NCBI GenBank assembly: GCA_900543085.1
Contig: UQQF01000001.1
Location: forward strand, 62,001 to 126,000
Direction: 5' to 3'
Origin: an uncultured Eubacteriales bacterium
GTDB taxonomy: Bacteria > Bacillota > Clostridia > Oscillospirales > Oscillospiraceae
DNA length: 64,000 nucleotides
Shown here: piece by piece, positions 54,155-62,660 of the stretch
How positions within the stretch are numbered: the stretch's first letter is position 1
Layout of the letters: the number at the start of each line of letters is the position of its first letter
Position numbers and translations under genes: made by a program
Notes under the pieces: model-generated
Database searches by the model: none
What the model saw: only the letters and a program-made list of their open reading frames with translations
Told to the model about the DNA's origin: nothing

Positions 54155-54526
54155 GTGACTATAACCGACGCCGAGTGGGCGGTAATGGAGCTGGCCTGGG
54201 CGAAGCCCGGCATGACGGGCAGGGAGTTTGTCTCGTCGCTCACGGACAGCCGGGGCTGGAGCCGAAGCACGACTCTCACCCTGCTGCGCCGTCTGGAGGA
54301 GAAGGGCGCGCTGCGCTCGGAGAACGTGGGCAAGGTGCTTGGCTATTATCCGCTGATAGAGCGGGAGGACGCCGCGATGAGCGAGACAGCGGACTTGATA
54401 GACCGGGTCTACCGCGGCAGTCTCAGCCAGCTTGTGAGCACGTTTACAAAGCGGCAGAGCCTTTCCAAAGAGGAGATAGACGAGCTTTACGCCATGCTCA
54501 GGCGAATGGAGGATGGCCATGCTTAA
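54155..54526 (+). CDS. BlaI/MecI-family transcriptional repressor
   Basis: A 123-aa winged HTH repressor: ITDAEWAVMELAWAKPGMTGREFV, SRSTTLTLLRRLEEKGALRSE and a C-terminal helical dimer domain. Its partner protease would cleave it on signal. The start is GTG 54155 behind AGGGAGGCGG. It overlaps the protease gene by eight bases, as blaI-blaR1 often do. Confidence 0.92.
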   Translation: MTITDAEWAVMELAWAKPGMTGREFVSSLTDSRGWSRSTTLTLLRRLEEKGALRSENVGKVLGYYPLIEREDAAMSETADLIDRVYRGSLSQLVSTFTKRQSLSKEEIDELYAMLRRMEDGHA

Positions 54527-57326
54527 ATGGTTCATCACGTCCAGCGTGCTTATCCTCGCCGTCGTGCTGATAAGACGCTTTTCTCGGGGCAAGGCCTCGG
54601 CGCGGGCGATATACGCGCTCTGGCTGCTGGTCGCGCTGCGGCTGCTAATACCCGGCAGCATAGGCGAGAGCCACGCCAGCGTGACCGCCGTGGTGGAGCG
54701 CGCGCCGGTAGTCCGGCTCAGCGAGCGATTGCAGGGCGCCGAGAGCATAGAGCGGCAGCAAGACGGCAAGGTGGAGGCGCACTATCCCGGCGGCGGAAAC
54801 ACGGCCGTAATAGCCGAGAGTGCCACGGAGCGCGAGTTCAACTTCATGAGCGCTTTGCTTAGCCTGAAAAAGCTCGTCATGCCGCTCTGGCTCACCGGGA
54901 CAGGCATCATGGCGCTTGTGTTCGCCGGCGCATGGCTGAGGTTCACGCTCACTGTCAGGAAAAGGCGGGTAGCGCTGCAAACAGGCGCATCTCCCGTGCC
55001 GGTCTATGTCAGCGGCGCGGTGGACTCACCCTGCCTGTTCGGGCTGGTGAGGCCGGTGATATACGTGACGCCGGAGGTGGCGGAAGACGCCGGACTGCTG
55101 CGCCACGCGGTGGTGCACGAGGTCTCCCACTACAGGCAGCGGGATCACATCTGGTGCGCGCTGCGCTGCATCTGCCTCGCGCTGCACTGGTATAACCCGC
55201 TGGTCTGGCTGGCCGCGTCGCTTTCAAAGCGCGACTGCGAGCTGGCCTGTGACGAGGCGGCGGTAAAGCGTCTGGGCGAGGCCGAGCGCGCGAGCTATGG
55301 CCGCTCGCTGATACGCCTGACCTGCGAGCGGCCGCGCAGCGCGGCCGTCGCCACTACCATGTCCGCGAAGCCCGGACAGCTCCGCGAGCGCATATCCATG
55401 CTGACGCGCAACCGGCACAGCGTAATAGCCATCGTCCTGGCCGTGCTGCTGACCCTGACGGCCACCGCCTGCTCCTTCGTGGGCGGGGAGCCGGCCGTGA
55501 CGACAGCGCCCGGCTCGCTGAGCTACGTGAGCGTCATAAACGACATGCACATATACGACTTCACGGCTCCGGAGGGCACGGGCGCAATAGAGGTCACCGC
55601 CTGGCGATATAACGGCAGCAGGTGGGAAGCGCGCGAGGTATCCTCACAGATCTGCAACGCCGCCGAGGGCAGTATCGCCATCGACGTGGATCTCGGCCTG
55701 GACAAGTACAGCTGGGCGGCTGAGTTTTCCGGCACAAGCTATTCCTCGCCCGAGTTCGATTTTGACAGCATCGCCGCAAGGAGCGGACTGAACTGGTCGG
55801 ACATAAACTGGCTGCCTGCCGAGGTCGAGGCCAGGCTCAACGAGGCCGTTCCGCTCGCCATGCTCAGCGGGGTGGAGGGGGATACATACGAGGTCCATTC
55901 ATCCCTGAGCTATTTTGACGACCCCCGGCTCATAGAGGACTCGAACCAGGAGTACATCTGCATCACCGCGACCTTCCTGGCCGCCGACGGCAAAATGTCC
56001 TTGAGAGGACAGGACGAATCGACGGATGAGCCGTGGGTGAGCATATTCGACTTCACCGCGCCGTCCGGAGCGCAGAGCGTTATGCTGAGGTATTACCGCT
56101 ACAATAACGGCGCGTGGGAGTGTCGCCGCTTTTCCGAGTTTCCGTGCAGCACCCGCTCCGGGTATCTGACCTTTGACCTGGAGCCGGCGTTCAGCAGCTC
56201 CGTAACCTTCTCCGACGGCACCGGCTCCGGCGTGGAGCTTACCGCCCCCGACGACATCGCTCAGACGGGGAGCTACGACTGGGGCGCGGCGCTGAACGAT
56301 ACTCGCAGTGAGGCTATCGGGCTTCAGGAGGAGGTACCGCTTATACTTTTCCGCGGCGCGCCTCACGGCGGGGAACGCGACGGCAACGCGCTGCTGTTTG
56401 ACTATTTCGAGCACCCCGAGCACATCGGCGACACCAGTGACGCGCTGGTCATTGTCACCGCCGCGTTCCTCGACGGCGGCCACACAGACATCTCGCCCGC
56501 GCCGGACGGCGAAGCTTCCACGTCGGAGCCTGAGCCTGCGGCCGCTCAGGGCGCAGAGCCGGTCGGGTTCCGCGCCGCCTACGAGGTCGGCGCGAGCTAC
56601 GAGGACATAGCCGGCGCCTGGGTGCACGCATACGCCGAAAACCTGGTGCGCGGCCTGGACGCCTCCGACCCGGCAAGCTGCTCGAGCGTGAGCATAGAGG
56701 AGTACACAGTTCTGTACGCCTCGCTGACGCAGCCGGAGAGGATAGTTGTGCGGTTCAGTCTCAACTGTGTGCCGCGTGACGAGGCGGCTTTCACAGACTA
56801 TTTCGGCGAAGTGGTGTACGGCGTCCCGACAGTGGAAAATGCGTCCGACCCCTGCGAGCTTATCCTGTTCCGCTACCTGGTGCTGAGCCTGAACGGCGGC
56901 ACAGCCGAGTGCATCACCGCCGGTACTGAGATGCCGGACACCTGGGGCTATCAGTGCCTGGCAGAGCGGGACGATTTGGACGGATACTTCCTGGATCTCG
57001 CAGGAACGGCGGGCGTGACCCCCGAGACGCTCGTTTCGGCGGTGAATTACGCGCAGCTGCGTGAGCTTTCTTCCGAGAGCTGGATGCTCTTGCTGGAGGC
57101 AATGGATGCCGTGGCCATAGCGCCTGAGGGAAGCGACGATCAGCTCGTCCGCGACATGTACGCCATGCTGGCGGTGAACGGCGCCGACGGCGCGTACAGC
57201 GTGTGGGTAGGCAACGTGCTGCGCGAGCAGCGCGAGCACGACCCCACGACGTTCGGTCCGGCGCTCTCCGCCTTTGACGAGGAGACGCAGCAGCAGATAC
57301 TCTACCTTGCCGACACGCCGCTGTAA
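54519..57326 (+). CDS. BlaR1-like M56 metallopeptidase with large unusual ectodomain
   Basis: A 935-aa membrane sensor. N-terminal helices (about 1-45 and 115-142), then the cytosolic zinc protease with HEVSH (about 200-204) and ELACDEAA (third ligand). A further helix ending in TATAC (about 303-325) exports a 600-residue domain. The ectodomain is not the penicillin-binding serine domain of BlaR1. It has two homologous beta-rich repeats (about 330-495, 500-665; both start Y/I-DFTAP and contain W-x-x-R-x-x-S), and a separate C-terminal unit (about 690-935). The signal sensed is unknown. ATG 54519 is six bases after GGAGG; ATG 54513 is too close. Confidence 0.88.
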   Translation: MLKWFITSSVLILAVVLIRRFSRGKASARAIYALWLLVALRLLIPGSIGESHASVTAVVERAPVVRLSERLQGAESIERQQDGKVEAHYPGGGNTAVIAESATEREFNFMSALLSLKKLVMPLWLTGTGIMALVFAGAWLRFTLTVRKRRVALQTGASPVPVYVSGAVDSPCLFGLVRPVIYVTPEVAEDAGLLRHAVVHEVSHYRQRDHIWCALRCICLALHWYNPLVWLAASLSKRDCELACDEAAVKRLGEAERASYGRSLIRLTCERPRSAAVATTMSAKPGQLRERISMLTRNRHSVIAIVLAVLLTLTATACSFVGGEPAVTTAPGSLSYVSVINDMHIYDFTAPEGTGAIEVTAWRYNGSRWEAREVSSQICNAAEGSIAIDVDLGLDKYSWAAEFSGTSYSSPEFDFDSIAARSGLNWSDINWLPAEVEARLNEAVPLAMLSGVEGDTYEVHSSLSYFDDPRLIEDSNQEYICITATFLAADGKMSLRGQDESTDEPWVSIFDFTAPSGAQSVMLRYYRYNNGAWECRRFSEFPCSTRSGYLTFDLEPAFSSSVTFSDGTGSGVELTAPDDIAQTGSYDWGAALNDTRSEAIGLQEEVPLILFRGAPHGGERDGNALLFDYFEHPEHIGDTSDALVIVTAAFLDGGHTDISPAPDGEASTSEPEPAAAQGAEPVGFRAAYEVGASYEDIAGAWVHAYAENLVRGLDASDPASCSSVSIEEYTVLYASLTQPERIVVRFSLNCVPRDEAAFTDYFGEVVYGVPTVENASDPCELILFRYLVLSLNGGTAECITAGTEMPDTWGYQCLAERDDLDGYFLDLAGTAGVTPETLVSAVNYAQLRELSSESWMLLLEAMDAVAIAPEGSDDQLVRDMYAMLAVNGADGAYSVWVGNVLREQREHDPTTFGPALSAFDEETQQQILYLADTPL

Positions 57327-57337
57327 CGCGATGTGTG

Positions 57338-57366
57338 CGCCGGGGCGGAAAACCGCCCCGGCGTTT
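57338..57366 (+). terminator. Terminator after the BlaR1-like gene
   Basis: An 11-bp GC stem, CGCCGGGGCGG with CCGCCCCGGCG, an AAAA loop and TTT. Confidence 0.82.
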
Positions 57367-57372
57367 CGCATA

Positions 57373-57402
57373 TTGGCAAAGTCCGCGCCGCCGTGATATA
57401 AT
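57373..57402 (+). promoter_or_regulatory. Promoter of the MalY/PatB-like gene
   Basis: TTGGCA (57373-57378), 18 bp, TATAAT (57397-57402), 31 bp before the start. Confidence 0.7.
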
Positions 57403-57433
57403 ATGCGCAAAACTGCATGGAGGCTAAGCCGGT

Positions 57434-58648
57434 ATGAAATACGATTTTACGTCAATAATAGACCGCCGAGGATATGACGCCCTGGCCGTCGAGGGCATAG
57501 GCGGCAAGTTCTGGGGCAACGAACCCAGCGCGCCGCGCGAGGGCTTTGACGCCATCCCCATGTGGGTAGCGGACATGAACTTTCCCACCGTACCCACTAT
57601 TTCCGAGGCAATTATAGAGCGCGCCAAGCACCCGCTCTTTGGCTATTTCGCGCCGAGGCCGGAGTACTTTGACTCCATAATTCGCTGGCAGGAGACGCAA
57701 AACGGCGTTGTCGGGCTGAAGCCGGAACATATCGGCTATGAGAACGGCGTCCTCGGCGGCGTCATAAGCGCGCTGAACGTGGTCTGCTCCAGGGGCGACG
57801 CCGTGCTGCTGCACTCCCCGACGTACATAGGCTTCACCGGCTCGCTGGGCAACAACGGCTACAAGATGGTGCACAGCCCGCTCGAGCTGGACGAGGACGG
57901 CGTCTGGCGCATGAATTTCGAGGATATGGAGCGGAAGATAGTAGAGAACCGCATCCACGCGGCCGTGTTCTGCTCGCCGCACAACCCCACCGGCAGGGTG
58001 TGGGAGCGCTGGGAGATCGAGCGCTTCATGGAGCTGTGCGAGAAGTACGACGTCTACGTGGTGTCCGACGAGATATGGTCTGACATAATCCTCGGCGGCC
58101 ACAGGCACATACCCACCCAGTCCGTCAGCGAGGACGCACGCAGCCGCACCGCGGCCATGTACGCGCCCAGCAAGACCTTCAACCTGGCAGGACTTGTGGG
58201 CAGCTACCACATAATCTACAACAAGTGGCTGCGCGAGCGGGTGGAGAAGGAGAGCTCGCTGGCGCACTACAACGACATGAACGTGCTGAGCATGCACGCC
58301 CTGATAGGCGCATACAAGCCGGAGGGCTACGAGTGGCTCTCCGAGTTGCGGCAGGTGTTGACCGGCAACGTCGACTTCGCCTGCCGGTACACAGCCGAGC
58401 GCTTTGACGGCGTGCGCGTTTCCAAGCCGCAGGGCACCTATATGCTCTTCCTCGACTGCAACGACTGGTGCAGCCGCCACGGCAAGACCCTGGACGAGCT
58501 TATCCAGGCCGGCTGGGACGTCGGCGTGGCGTGGCAGGACGGGAGAGCCTTCTTCGGCCCGTGCCACATACGCATGAACCTGGCTCTGCCGCTCAGCCGA
58601 GTGCAGGAGGCCTTTGAACGCCTGGACAAATTTGTCTTCAACGCCTGA
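57434..58648 (+). CDS. MalY/PatB-family PLP aminotransferase / cystathionine beta-lyase-like
   Basis: A 404-aa fold-type I PLP enzyme. MWVADMNFPTVPTI near the N-terminus, CSPHNPTGRVWERWEIERF, VVSDEIWSDIILGGHRHIP and the Schiff-base lysine in APSKTFNLAGL. These are MalY/PatB (C-S lyase) features; such enzymes cleave cystathionine or cysteine conjugates. Monocistronic with its own promoter and a strong terminator. Confidence 0.9.
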   Translation: MKYDFTSIIDRRGYDALAVEGIGGKFWGNEPSAPREGFDAIPMWVADMNFPTVPTISEAIIERAKHPLFGYFAPRPEYFDSIIRWQETQNGVVGLKPEHIGYENGVLGGVISALNVVCSRGDAVLLHSPTYIGFTGSLGNNGYKMVHSPLELDEDGVWRMNFEDMERKIVENRIHAAVFCSPHNPTGRVWERWEIERFMELCEKYDVYVVSDEIWSDIILGGHRHIPTQSVSEDARSRTAAMYAPSKTFNLAGLVGSYHIIYNKWLRERVEKESSLAHYNDMNVLSMHALIGAYKPEGYEWLSELRQVLTGNVDFACRYTAERFDGVRVSKPQGTYMLFLDCNDWCSRHGKTLDELIQAGWDVGVAWQDGRAFFGPCHIRMNLALPLSRVQEAFERLDKFVFNA

Positions 58649-58692
58649 ACAAGCAAACCGCCGGAACGTAAGTCCCGGCGGTTTGCTTGTTC
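58646..58692. terminator. Long bidirectional terminator hairpin
   Basis: A perfect 17-bp stem, AACAAGCAAACCGCCGG (58648-58664) with CCGGCGGTTTGCTTGTT (58675-58691), 10-base loop. It overlaps the stop codon of the PatB-like gene and faces the convergent GH5-like gene. Confidence 0.85.
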
Positions 58693-58700
58693 TAGGTGAA

Positions 58701-60905
58701 TTATTTGGTATACTTATGAAATACATCCAGCATCTCTTTAACAACCTGACAAGGGCCATCAGTCATATCGAGCTCTGTATCTATTGCCGTAGCATTAGTC
58801 CATTGAGATTCAACGCCTTCTCTAAGCAGCAAATGCGTTCCACTATTATATAGTTCGCAGAAACACCATCCGAGCTCTTGTTCCTCAAATATTGCCATCA
58901 TCGTGTCGTAATAAGATGTTACCACATCAATATCCCAATCAGCATTTGCAAAGATGCCGAATTCTCCAATCATAAAACCTACGCCATGTTGTTGGGTAAT
59001 TCTCTGATAAGGTTGAATAGCTTTATTATAAATTTCCTCGCCGGTTATCACGGTGTCGGCCGTGTTGCTGTAACTGTTGTCCTCGTGAATCACAATGGGC
59101 AACGGGTCGGTGTCGGTTTCTTCGTCACTGCTAAAGCTTATTGAGGTTTGATTACCTGCATCTTTCACGACTACCGTATCAATATGCGCATCTTCTTCAC
59201 GCACCCAGATTTGTACTTCGCTTATTCCTTCCGGCAGTGAACAGGTCAGCATATCCTCACCGTACCAGCATTCACCATTTTCTTCCCAATTAGGTTTTGG
59301 CATACTAAAACTCTTCACCAGTTTACCGTCTGCCAAAACCTCTACGATAGCATTTGAACCGGATTTTCCTACATGGATTGCCAACTCTGCTCCGTCGATT
59401 TTTCCCTGTAGAATCAATGGCGCTTCTCGAGTAGCAATTCTCCATGCAGGTAAAACTGGCATAGGCCAACATGGGTCAAAATAATCTCCTGTTCCTGCAC
59501 CAGTGTCTCCGGTACTAATATTCACCGGATAGTAAGGATGGCAGCCTACAGCAAGGCCTAACGAAGCTGTAACCTCCATCCACGCGGTATCTGGATTGCC
59601 CGGGAAGGAATAGAGTAATACTCGATCAGCATCTACCGAGCGAAGTGAAGATACCATCTTGCTCAGCTTCTCCGCCTGATAGTCAAAATTCTCGCCATCC
59701 GGCTGAATCTCATTGCTCAAGTCAAAAGTAAGGTAGCGGCTGGGGATGCCGGCATAGCGTTTTGCCAACATCATCCAATAATCATTTATTATCGCCCATT
59801 CAGCATCATTTTCCGGCATCATGCTATCCGGCATATTATTAGGATCATCAATTTTGCAATTTCCATCTTCGCCCAGATAGAAACTCATAGAAATTTGGAT
59901 ATGCACTCCATGTTCTATTCCCCAAGCAATAAGCTGATCCAACTCTTTCAACTCATTCTCGTTGACCAGTCTCCCATCTTTGGGATAGTCGGGGAAACGG
60001 AGCGTATCAAATCCGTAGAATAGACGGAGAAAGTTGAACCCGTTTTTCGCCAAAAAAGTCACATCAGACTCTCTAAAATGACGATATATATGTCGCCCGT
60101 CTTTGCAACTGCTTAGACCAGCGCCCTTCCATGTGGATGGGAGTTGAGTATGCGTTACTTCGGGCAAGTCTGAATCTGCCGACAAGAGTTCGTTGGTAAT
60201 AATTGATTGATCGTAAGTGCCTACTTCCGATAATGGCACATAGACCGGAGTCTCCGCAGTGATTTTGGCATTGGACTCCACCAATCGAGTTACTGCTCGA
60301 ACAGCTTCTTCAAAGCTCACATCTTTCCCAAAGCCATAAGTCATATCCTCTTGAGGTTCTAACGGCAGCAGACCGGAAATCAATGAAGGGGTCTTTTCAA
60401 AATACCATGCGGAATGATCTAAAATACTAAAATCTTGATTCCCATCAAGGGCTGTATAAGTTTCATGCCAGTTGGGAAACAAATCATAATCCATAGTTCT
60501 CCCTGCCCACCAATCTCCTTCGGCTAGACTCTCATCCCATTCATCCAACTGACTTTCATCCCGATCAATACCCATTACCATAGATGCCTCAAACATGGCC
60601 AATAGGACATCATCTCGCTGCATGGGTTCGTTAGAGCTGAGAGCCGCTTCAGCCACTTCCTTCCATGCAGGTACAAATTCCTCTCCACGCATGGACACAA
60701 CATGTGTTAAAAGTTCACAGAATTGTTTGTAAGTAACCGTTGCGTCCATGTTGGCAAGGTTGTCTTCTGTAACAATACCATATGCAATAGCTCGTTCTAA
60801 CTCTGCATCGATGTCTGGGCGATTATTTGATTTATTGGTTCCACCACAAGCAGCAAGTGACAGAATCAAAACCACTGTTAACAGCAGTGCAAATATACGT
60901 TTCAT
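58701..60905 (-). CDS. Secreted GH5-like glycoside hydrolase lipoprotein
   Basis: A 734-aa protein. Lipobox LAAC (Cys20); an N-terminal helical region (about 35-240) with SLH-like repeats (AIAYGIVTEDNLANMDATVTYKQFCELL; then FEEAVRAVTRLVES); and a TIM-barrel clan A catalytic domain (about 255-734). The barrel has FLAKNGFNFLRLFYGFD, acid/base Glu399 in FDLSNEIQ and nucleophile Glu648 in FMIGEFG. A beta-sandwich-like module (about 490-620) is inserted between the two catalytic residues. It would cut a beta-glucan or mannan at the cell surface. The whole gene is visibly AT-richer with different codon use than its neighbours, which suggests recent transfer. SD GAGGTGA precedes its ATG. Confidence 0.82.
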   Translation of the reverse strand: MKRIFALLLTVVLILSLAACGGTNKSNNRPDIDAELERAIAYGIVTEDNLANMDATVTYKQFCELLTHVVSMRGEEFVPAWKEVAEAALSSNEPMQRDDVLLAMFEASMVMGIDRDESQLDEWDESLAEGDWWAGRTMDYDLFPNWHETYTALDGNQDFSILDHSAWYFEKTPSLISGLLPLEPQEDMTYGFGKDVSFEEAVRAVTRLVESNAKITAETPVYVPLSEVGTYDQSIITNELLSADSDLPEVTHTQLPSTWKGAGLSSCKDGRHIYRHFRESDVTFLAKNGFNFLRLFYGFDTLRFPDYPKDGRLVNENELKELDQLIAWGIEHGVHIQISMSFYLGEDGNCKIDDPNNMPDSMMPENDAEWAIINDYWMMLAKRYAGIPSRYLTFDLSNEIQPDGENFDYQAEKLSKMVSSLRSVDADRVLLYSFPGNPDTAWMEVTASLGLAVGCHPYYPVNISTGDTGAGTGDYFDPCWPMPVLPAWRIATREAPLILQGKIDGAELAIHVGKSGSNAIVEVLADGKLVKSFSMPKPNWEENGECWYGEDMLTCSLPEGISEVQIWVREEDAHIDTVVVKDAGNQTSISFSSDEETDTDPLPIVIHEDNSYSNTADTVITGEEIYNKAIQPYQRITQQHGVGFMIGEFGIFANADWDIDVVTSYYDTMMAIFEEQELGWCFCELYNSGTHLLLREGVESQWTNATAIDTELDMTDGPCQVVKEMLDVFHKYTK

Positions 60906-61024
60906 CGCTTTATCACCTCGCGAATCTTGTTTTATTGTTTAACAGAAATCACTTGCACGGCAGAGCGAAAACTATATGCAAATCACTTCGAAATTGCTTT
61001 CCAATCAAAGTATTTTCTCATTTT

Positions 61025-61678
61025 CTATTTTATTAGCTTTAAAAGCGGCGCATCATCCACGCCCGGGCACAGCTCGCGAAGGCGCGAGATGAGCTTGACC
61101 TTGGACTCCTCCGGCTTACGGCCGTAGGCGCTGCGCGTCATTTCCTCGCCGAAAACGCTCTCCGTCAGGGCGTATCTGGCCACGCCCCAGCCGTAGGGCT
61201 TGCCGTGCCTGTCGCGCATGTACTCGAAGTCCGTCACCGTGATGTAGGTCTGCATTTGCAGCCTGGTCAGGCAGGTCTCAAAGCCCTTGTCCACGCCCGA
61301 GGCGCGTCTCAGCTCACGGGTGAGCAGCGGCCCCTCGCGGGTAAGCGCGTCGATTATCTGCTTGTCGCGGTGGTTTGCCAGCCCGTCCTCGTACCTGGCG
61401 TCGAAGTCGTAGCCGTCACGGCGATAGTTGGCCAGGTCGGGGTAGTATTTCCGCGAGCAGAAGCCGGCCTTCCCGGCGAACAGCTTGCCATAGGCCACTT
61501 TGCCGCGCCGCGCCACCTCCATGCGCCACTCCCAGGGGCCGTCCACGTCCCCGGCGAACCAGTACCTGGGCGGCGTCATGGCCTCTACCGAGAACCCGGG
61601 TACACCCGAGTCAAAAAACGGCAGAAGCCCGTACAGTTCCGCCGCCCGCTCAAGACCGGCGGCGTTTTCTATGTTCAT
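61025..61678 (-). CDS. AlkZ-related winged-helix protein
   Basis: A 217-aa protein. PFFDSGVPGFSVEAMTPPRYWFAGDVDGPWEWRMEVA, then CSRKYYPDLANYRRDGYDFD and two winged-helix-like parts (DKQIIDALTREGPLLTRELRR and CLTRLQMQTYITVTDF). It resembles the short AlkZ/YcaQ-related proteins of Clostridia, relatives of a DNA glycosylase that unhooks crosslinks; activity is unproven because the catalytic QxQ-type motif is not seen. ATG at 61678 is chosen because GGGAG is eight bases upstream; a TTG at 61693 lies before that SD. Confidence 0.55.
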   Translation of the reverse strand: MNIENAAGLERAAELYGLLPFFDSGVPGFSVEAMTPPRYWFAGDVDGPWEWRMEVARRGKVAYGKLFAGKAGFCSRKYYPDLANYRRDGYDFDARYEDGLANHRDKQIIDALTREGPLLTRELRRASGVDKGFETCLTRLQMQTYITVTDFEYMRDRHGKPYGWGVARYALTESVFGEEMTRSAYGRKPEESKVKLISRLRELCPGVDDAPLLKLIK

Positions 61679-61843
61679 AAAATCAACTCCCAAATCAGAC
61701 CGGCGGCCACGTGAGGCTCTCAGCGCGGCGCGAGCGGGGTGTACGTCATGCCCTCGCGCAAGAGGACGAGATAGTTATGCTCATCCTCGGCCGCGACGCC
61801 TACAGGGTAAGCGAGAAGGCCGCCGCTAGGCGAGCCGAGCGCT
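61679..61843. other. Short GC-rich gap, possible gene remnant
   Basis: 165 bases between two minus-strand genes. A plus-strand frame from 61711 reads EDEIVMLILGRDAYRVSEKAAARRAERF, which looks protein-like, but it runs into the antisense of arsR with no ribosome binding site. Possibly a decayed gene fragment; no terminator is evident. Confidence 0.25.
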
Positions 61844-62221
61844 TCACCGGTGTTCCTCCGCACAGTCAGGGCAGGTTATCTCAACAAGCTCCTCTATTAC
61901 GTGGTGCAGCAGACGCGCCTGAGCGGTGTCGGCGGCCTTGTAGTAGACCTCCTTGCCCTCGCGCCGCGAGGTTATCAGCCCGCCGTTTTTAAGCTGCCTG
62001 AGGTGGTGCGATACCGCCGGAGATGACATATCCACCAGGGCGGATATGTTTATCACGCACTCCTCGCAGTGGCACAGCAGCCAGAAGATGCGTATACGGC
62101 TGTTGTCATCCATGAGCTTGAATATGTCCGAAACTATCTGAAAAGACTCGGTCTTTGGCATGTGCTCCACGACATGCTCAACATCGCCGCCGTGGTCGTG
62201 GGGCAAGGCTGCATAGGACAT
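61844..62221 (-). CDS. ArsR-family metal-sensing repressor
   Basis: A 125-aa winged HTH protein. The DNA-recognition helix is SSPAVSHHLRQLKNGGLI. LLCHCEECVINISALV holds the cysteines of the alpha-3 metal site used by CadC/ArsR-type sensors, and HHVIEELVEITCPDCAEE near the C-terminus offers further His/Cys ligands. It is divergent from an HMA protein and a P1B ATPase, so likely senses Cd/Zn/Pb. AAGGAGG is seven bases before the second ATG (62221) and one base before the first (62227), so the second is chosen. Confidence 0.92.
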   Translation of the reverse strand: MSYAALPHDHGGDVEHVVEHMPKTESFQIVSDIFKLMDDNSRIRIFWLLCHCEECVINISALVDMSSPAVSHHLRQLKNGGLITSRREGKEVYYKAADTAQARLLHHVIEELVEITCPDCAEEHR

Positions 62222-62245
62222 GGTCATTCCTCCTTATTACATTAA

Positions 62246-62274
62246 AGCATAGCACAACGCCGGAAAAATTACAA
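62246..62274 (-). promoter_or_regulatory. Promoter of arsR
   Basis: On the minus strand TTGTAA (62274-62269), 17 bp, TATGCT (62251-62246), with a TGC extended -10. Confidence 0.55.
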
Positions 62275-62304
62275 ATCAAGTTCTAAAAAATTTTGCTCAC
62301 CCAC

Positions 62305-62332
62305 TTGACATATGCGCGCAATGTGTTATACT
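62305..62332 (+). promoter_or_regulatory. Promoter of the HMA protein / P-type ATPase operon
   Basis: A perfect TTGACA (62305-62310), 16 bp, TATACT (62327-62332). Confidence 0.8.
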
Positions 62333-62334
62333 TC

Positions 62335-62361
62335 AATTAACGATTAAGCAATCGTTTAATT
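62335..62361 (+). promoter_or_regulatory. Candidate ArsR-type operator
   Basis: AACGATT-aagc-AATCGTT core (62339-62356), extended by AATT on both sides (one extra T on the right). It covers the expected start of transcription, the usual place for ArsR/CadC repression. Confidence 0.65.
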
Positions 62362-62393
62362 ATAATAACAAAACGAGCGAGGGAGCTGTAACC

Positions 62394-62612
62394 ATGAAGA
62401 AAAGCTATAAGATCGAAGTCGACTGCGCCAACTGTGCCAACAAGATGGAGACCGCCGCGAAGCAGACGCCCGGCGTCAAGGATGCGGTCGTGAACTTTAT
62501 GACCCTGAAAATGAACGTGGAGTTTGAAGAAGGCGCCGACCACAAGGCGGTCATGCAGCAGGTCTTGAAAAACTGCAAGCGCGTCGAGGACGACTGCGAG
62601 ATCTATCTGTAA
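62394..62612 (+). CDS. Heavy-metal-associated (HMA) domain protein
   Basis: A 72-aa single-domain metallochaperone: YKIEVDCANCANKMETAAKQTPG with the CANC (CxxC) site and a beta-alpha-beta-beta-alpha-beta pattern. The Asp before the first Cys (D-C-A-N-C) is typical of Cd/Zn-type HMA domains. The ATPase that follows lacks its own N-terminal HMA, so this protein supplies it in trans. GGGAGCTG-type ribosome binding site. Confidence 0.93.
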   Translation: MKKSYKIEVDCANCANKMETAAKQTPGVKDAVVNFMTLKMNVEFEEGADHKAVMQQVLKNCKRVEDDCEIYL

Positions 62613-62660
62613 GCAGCTGACATAAAGCATAGCATTCTTTTAAGAGAGGAGGGACGGCAT

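Noticed and set aside
61711..61992. A plus-strand gene in the gap before arsR
   Set aside because: No ribosome binding site, and most of the frame is antisense to arsR; kept only as a possible remnant.
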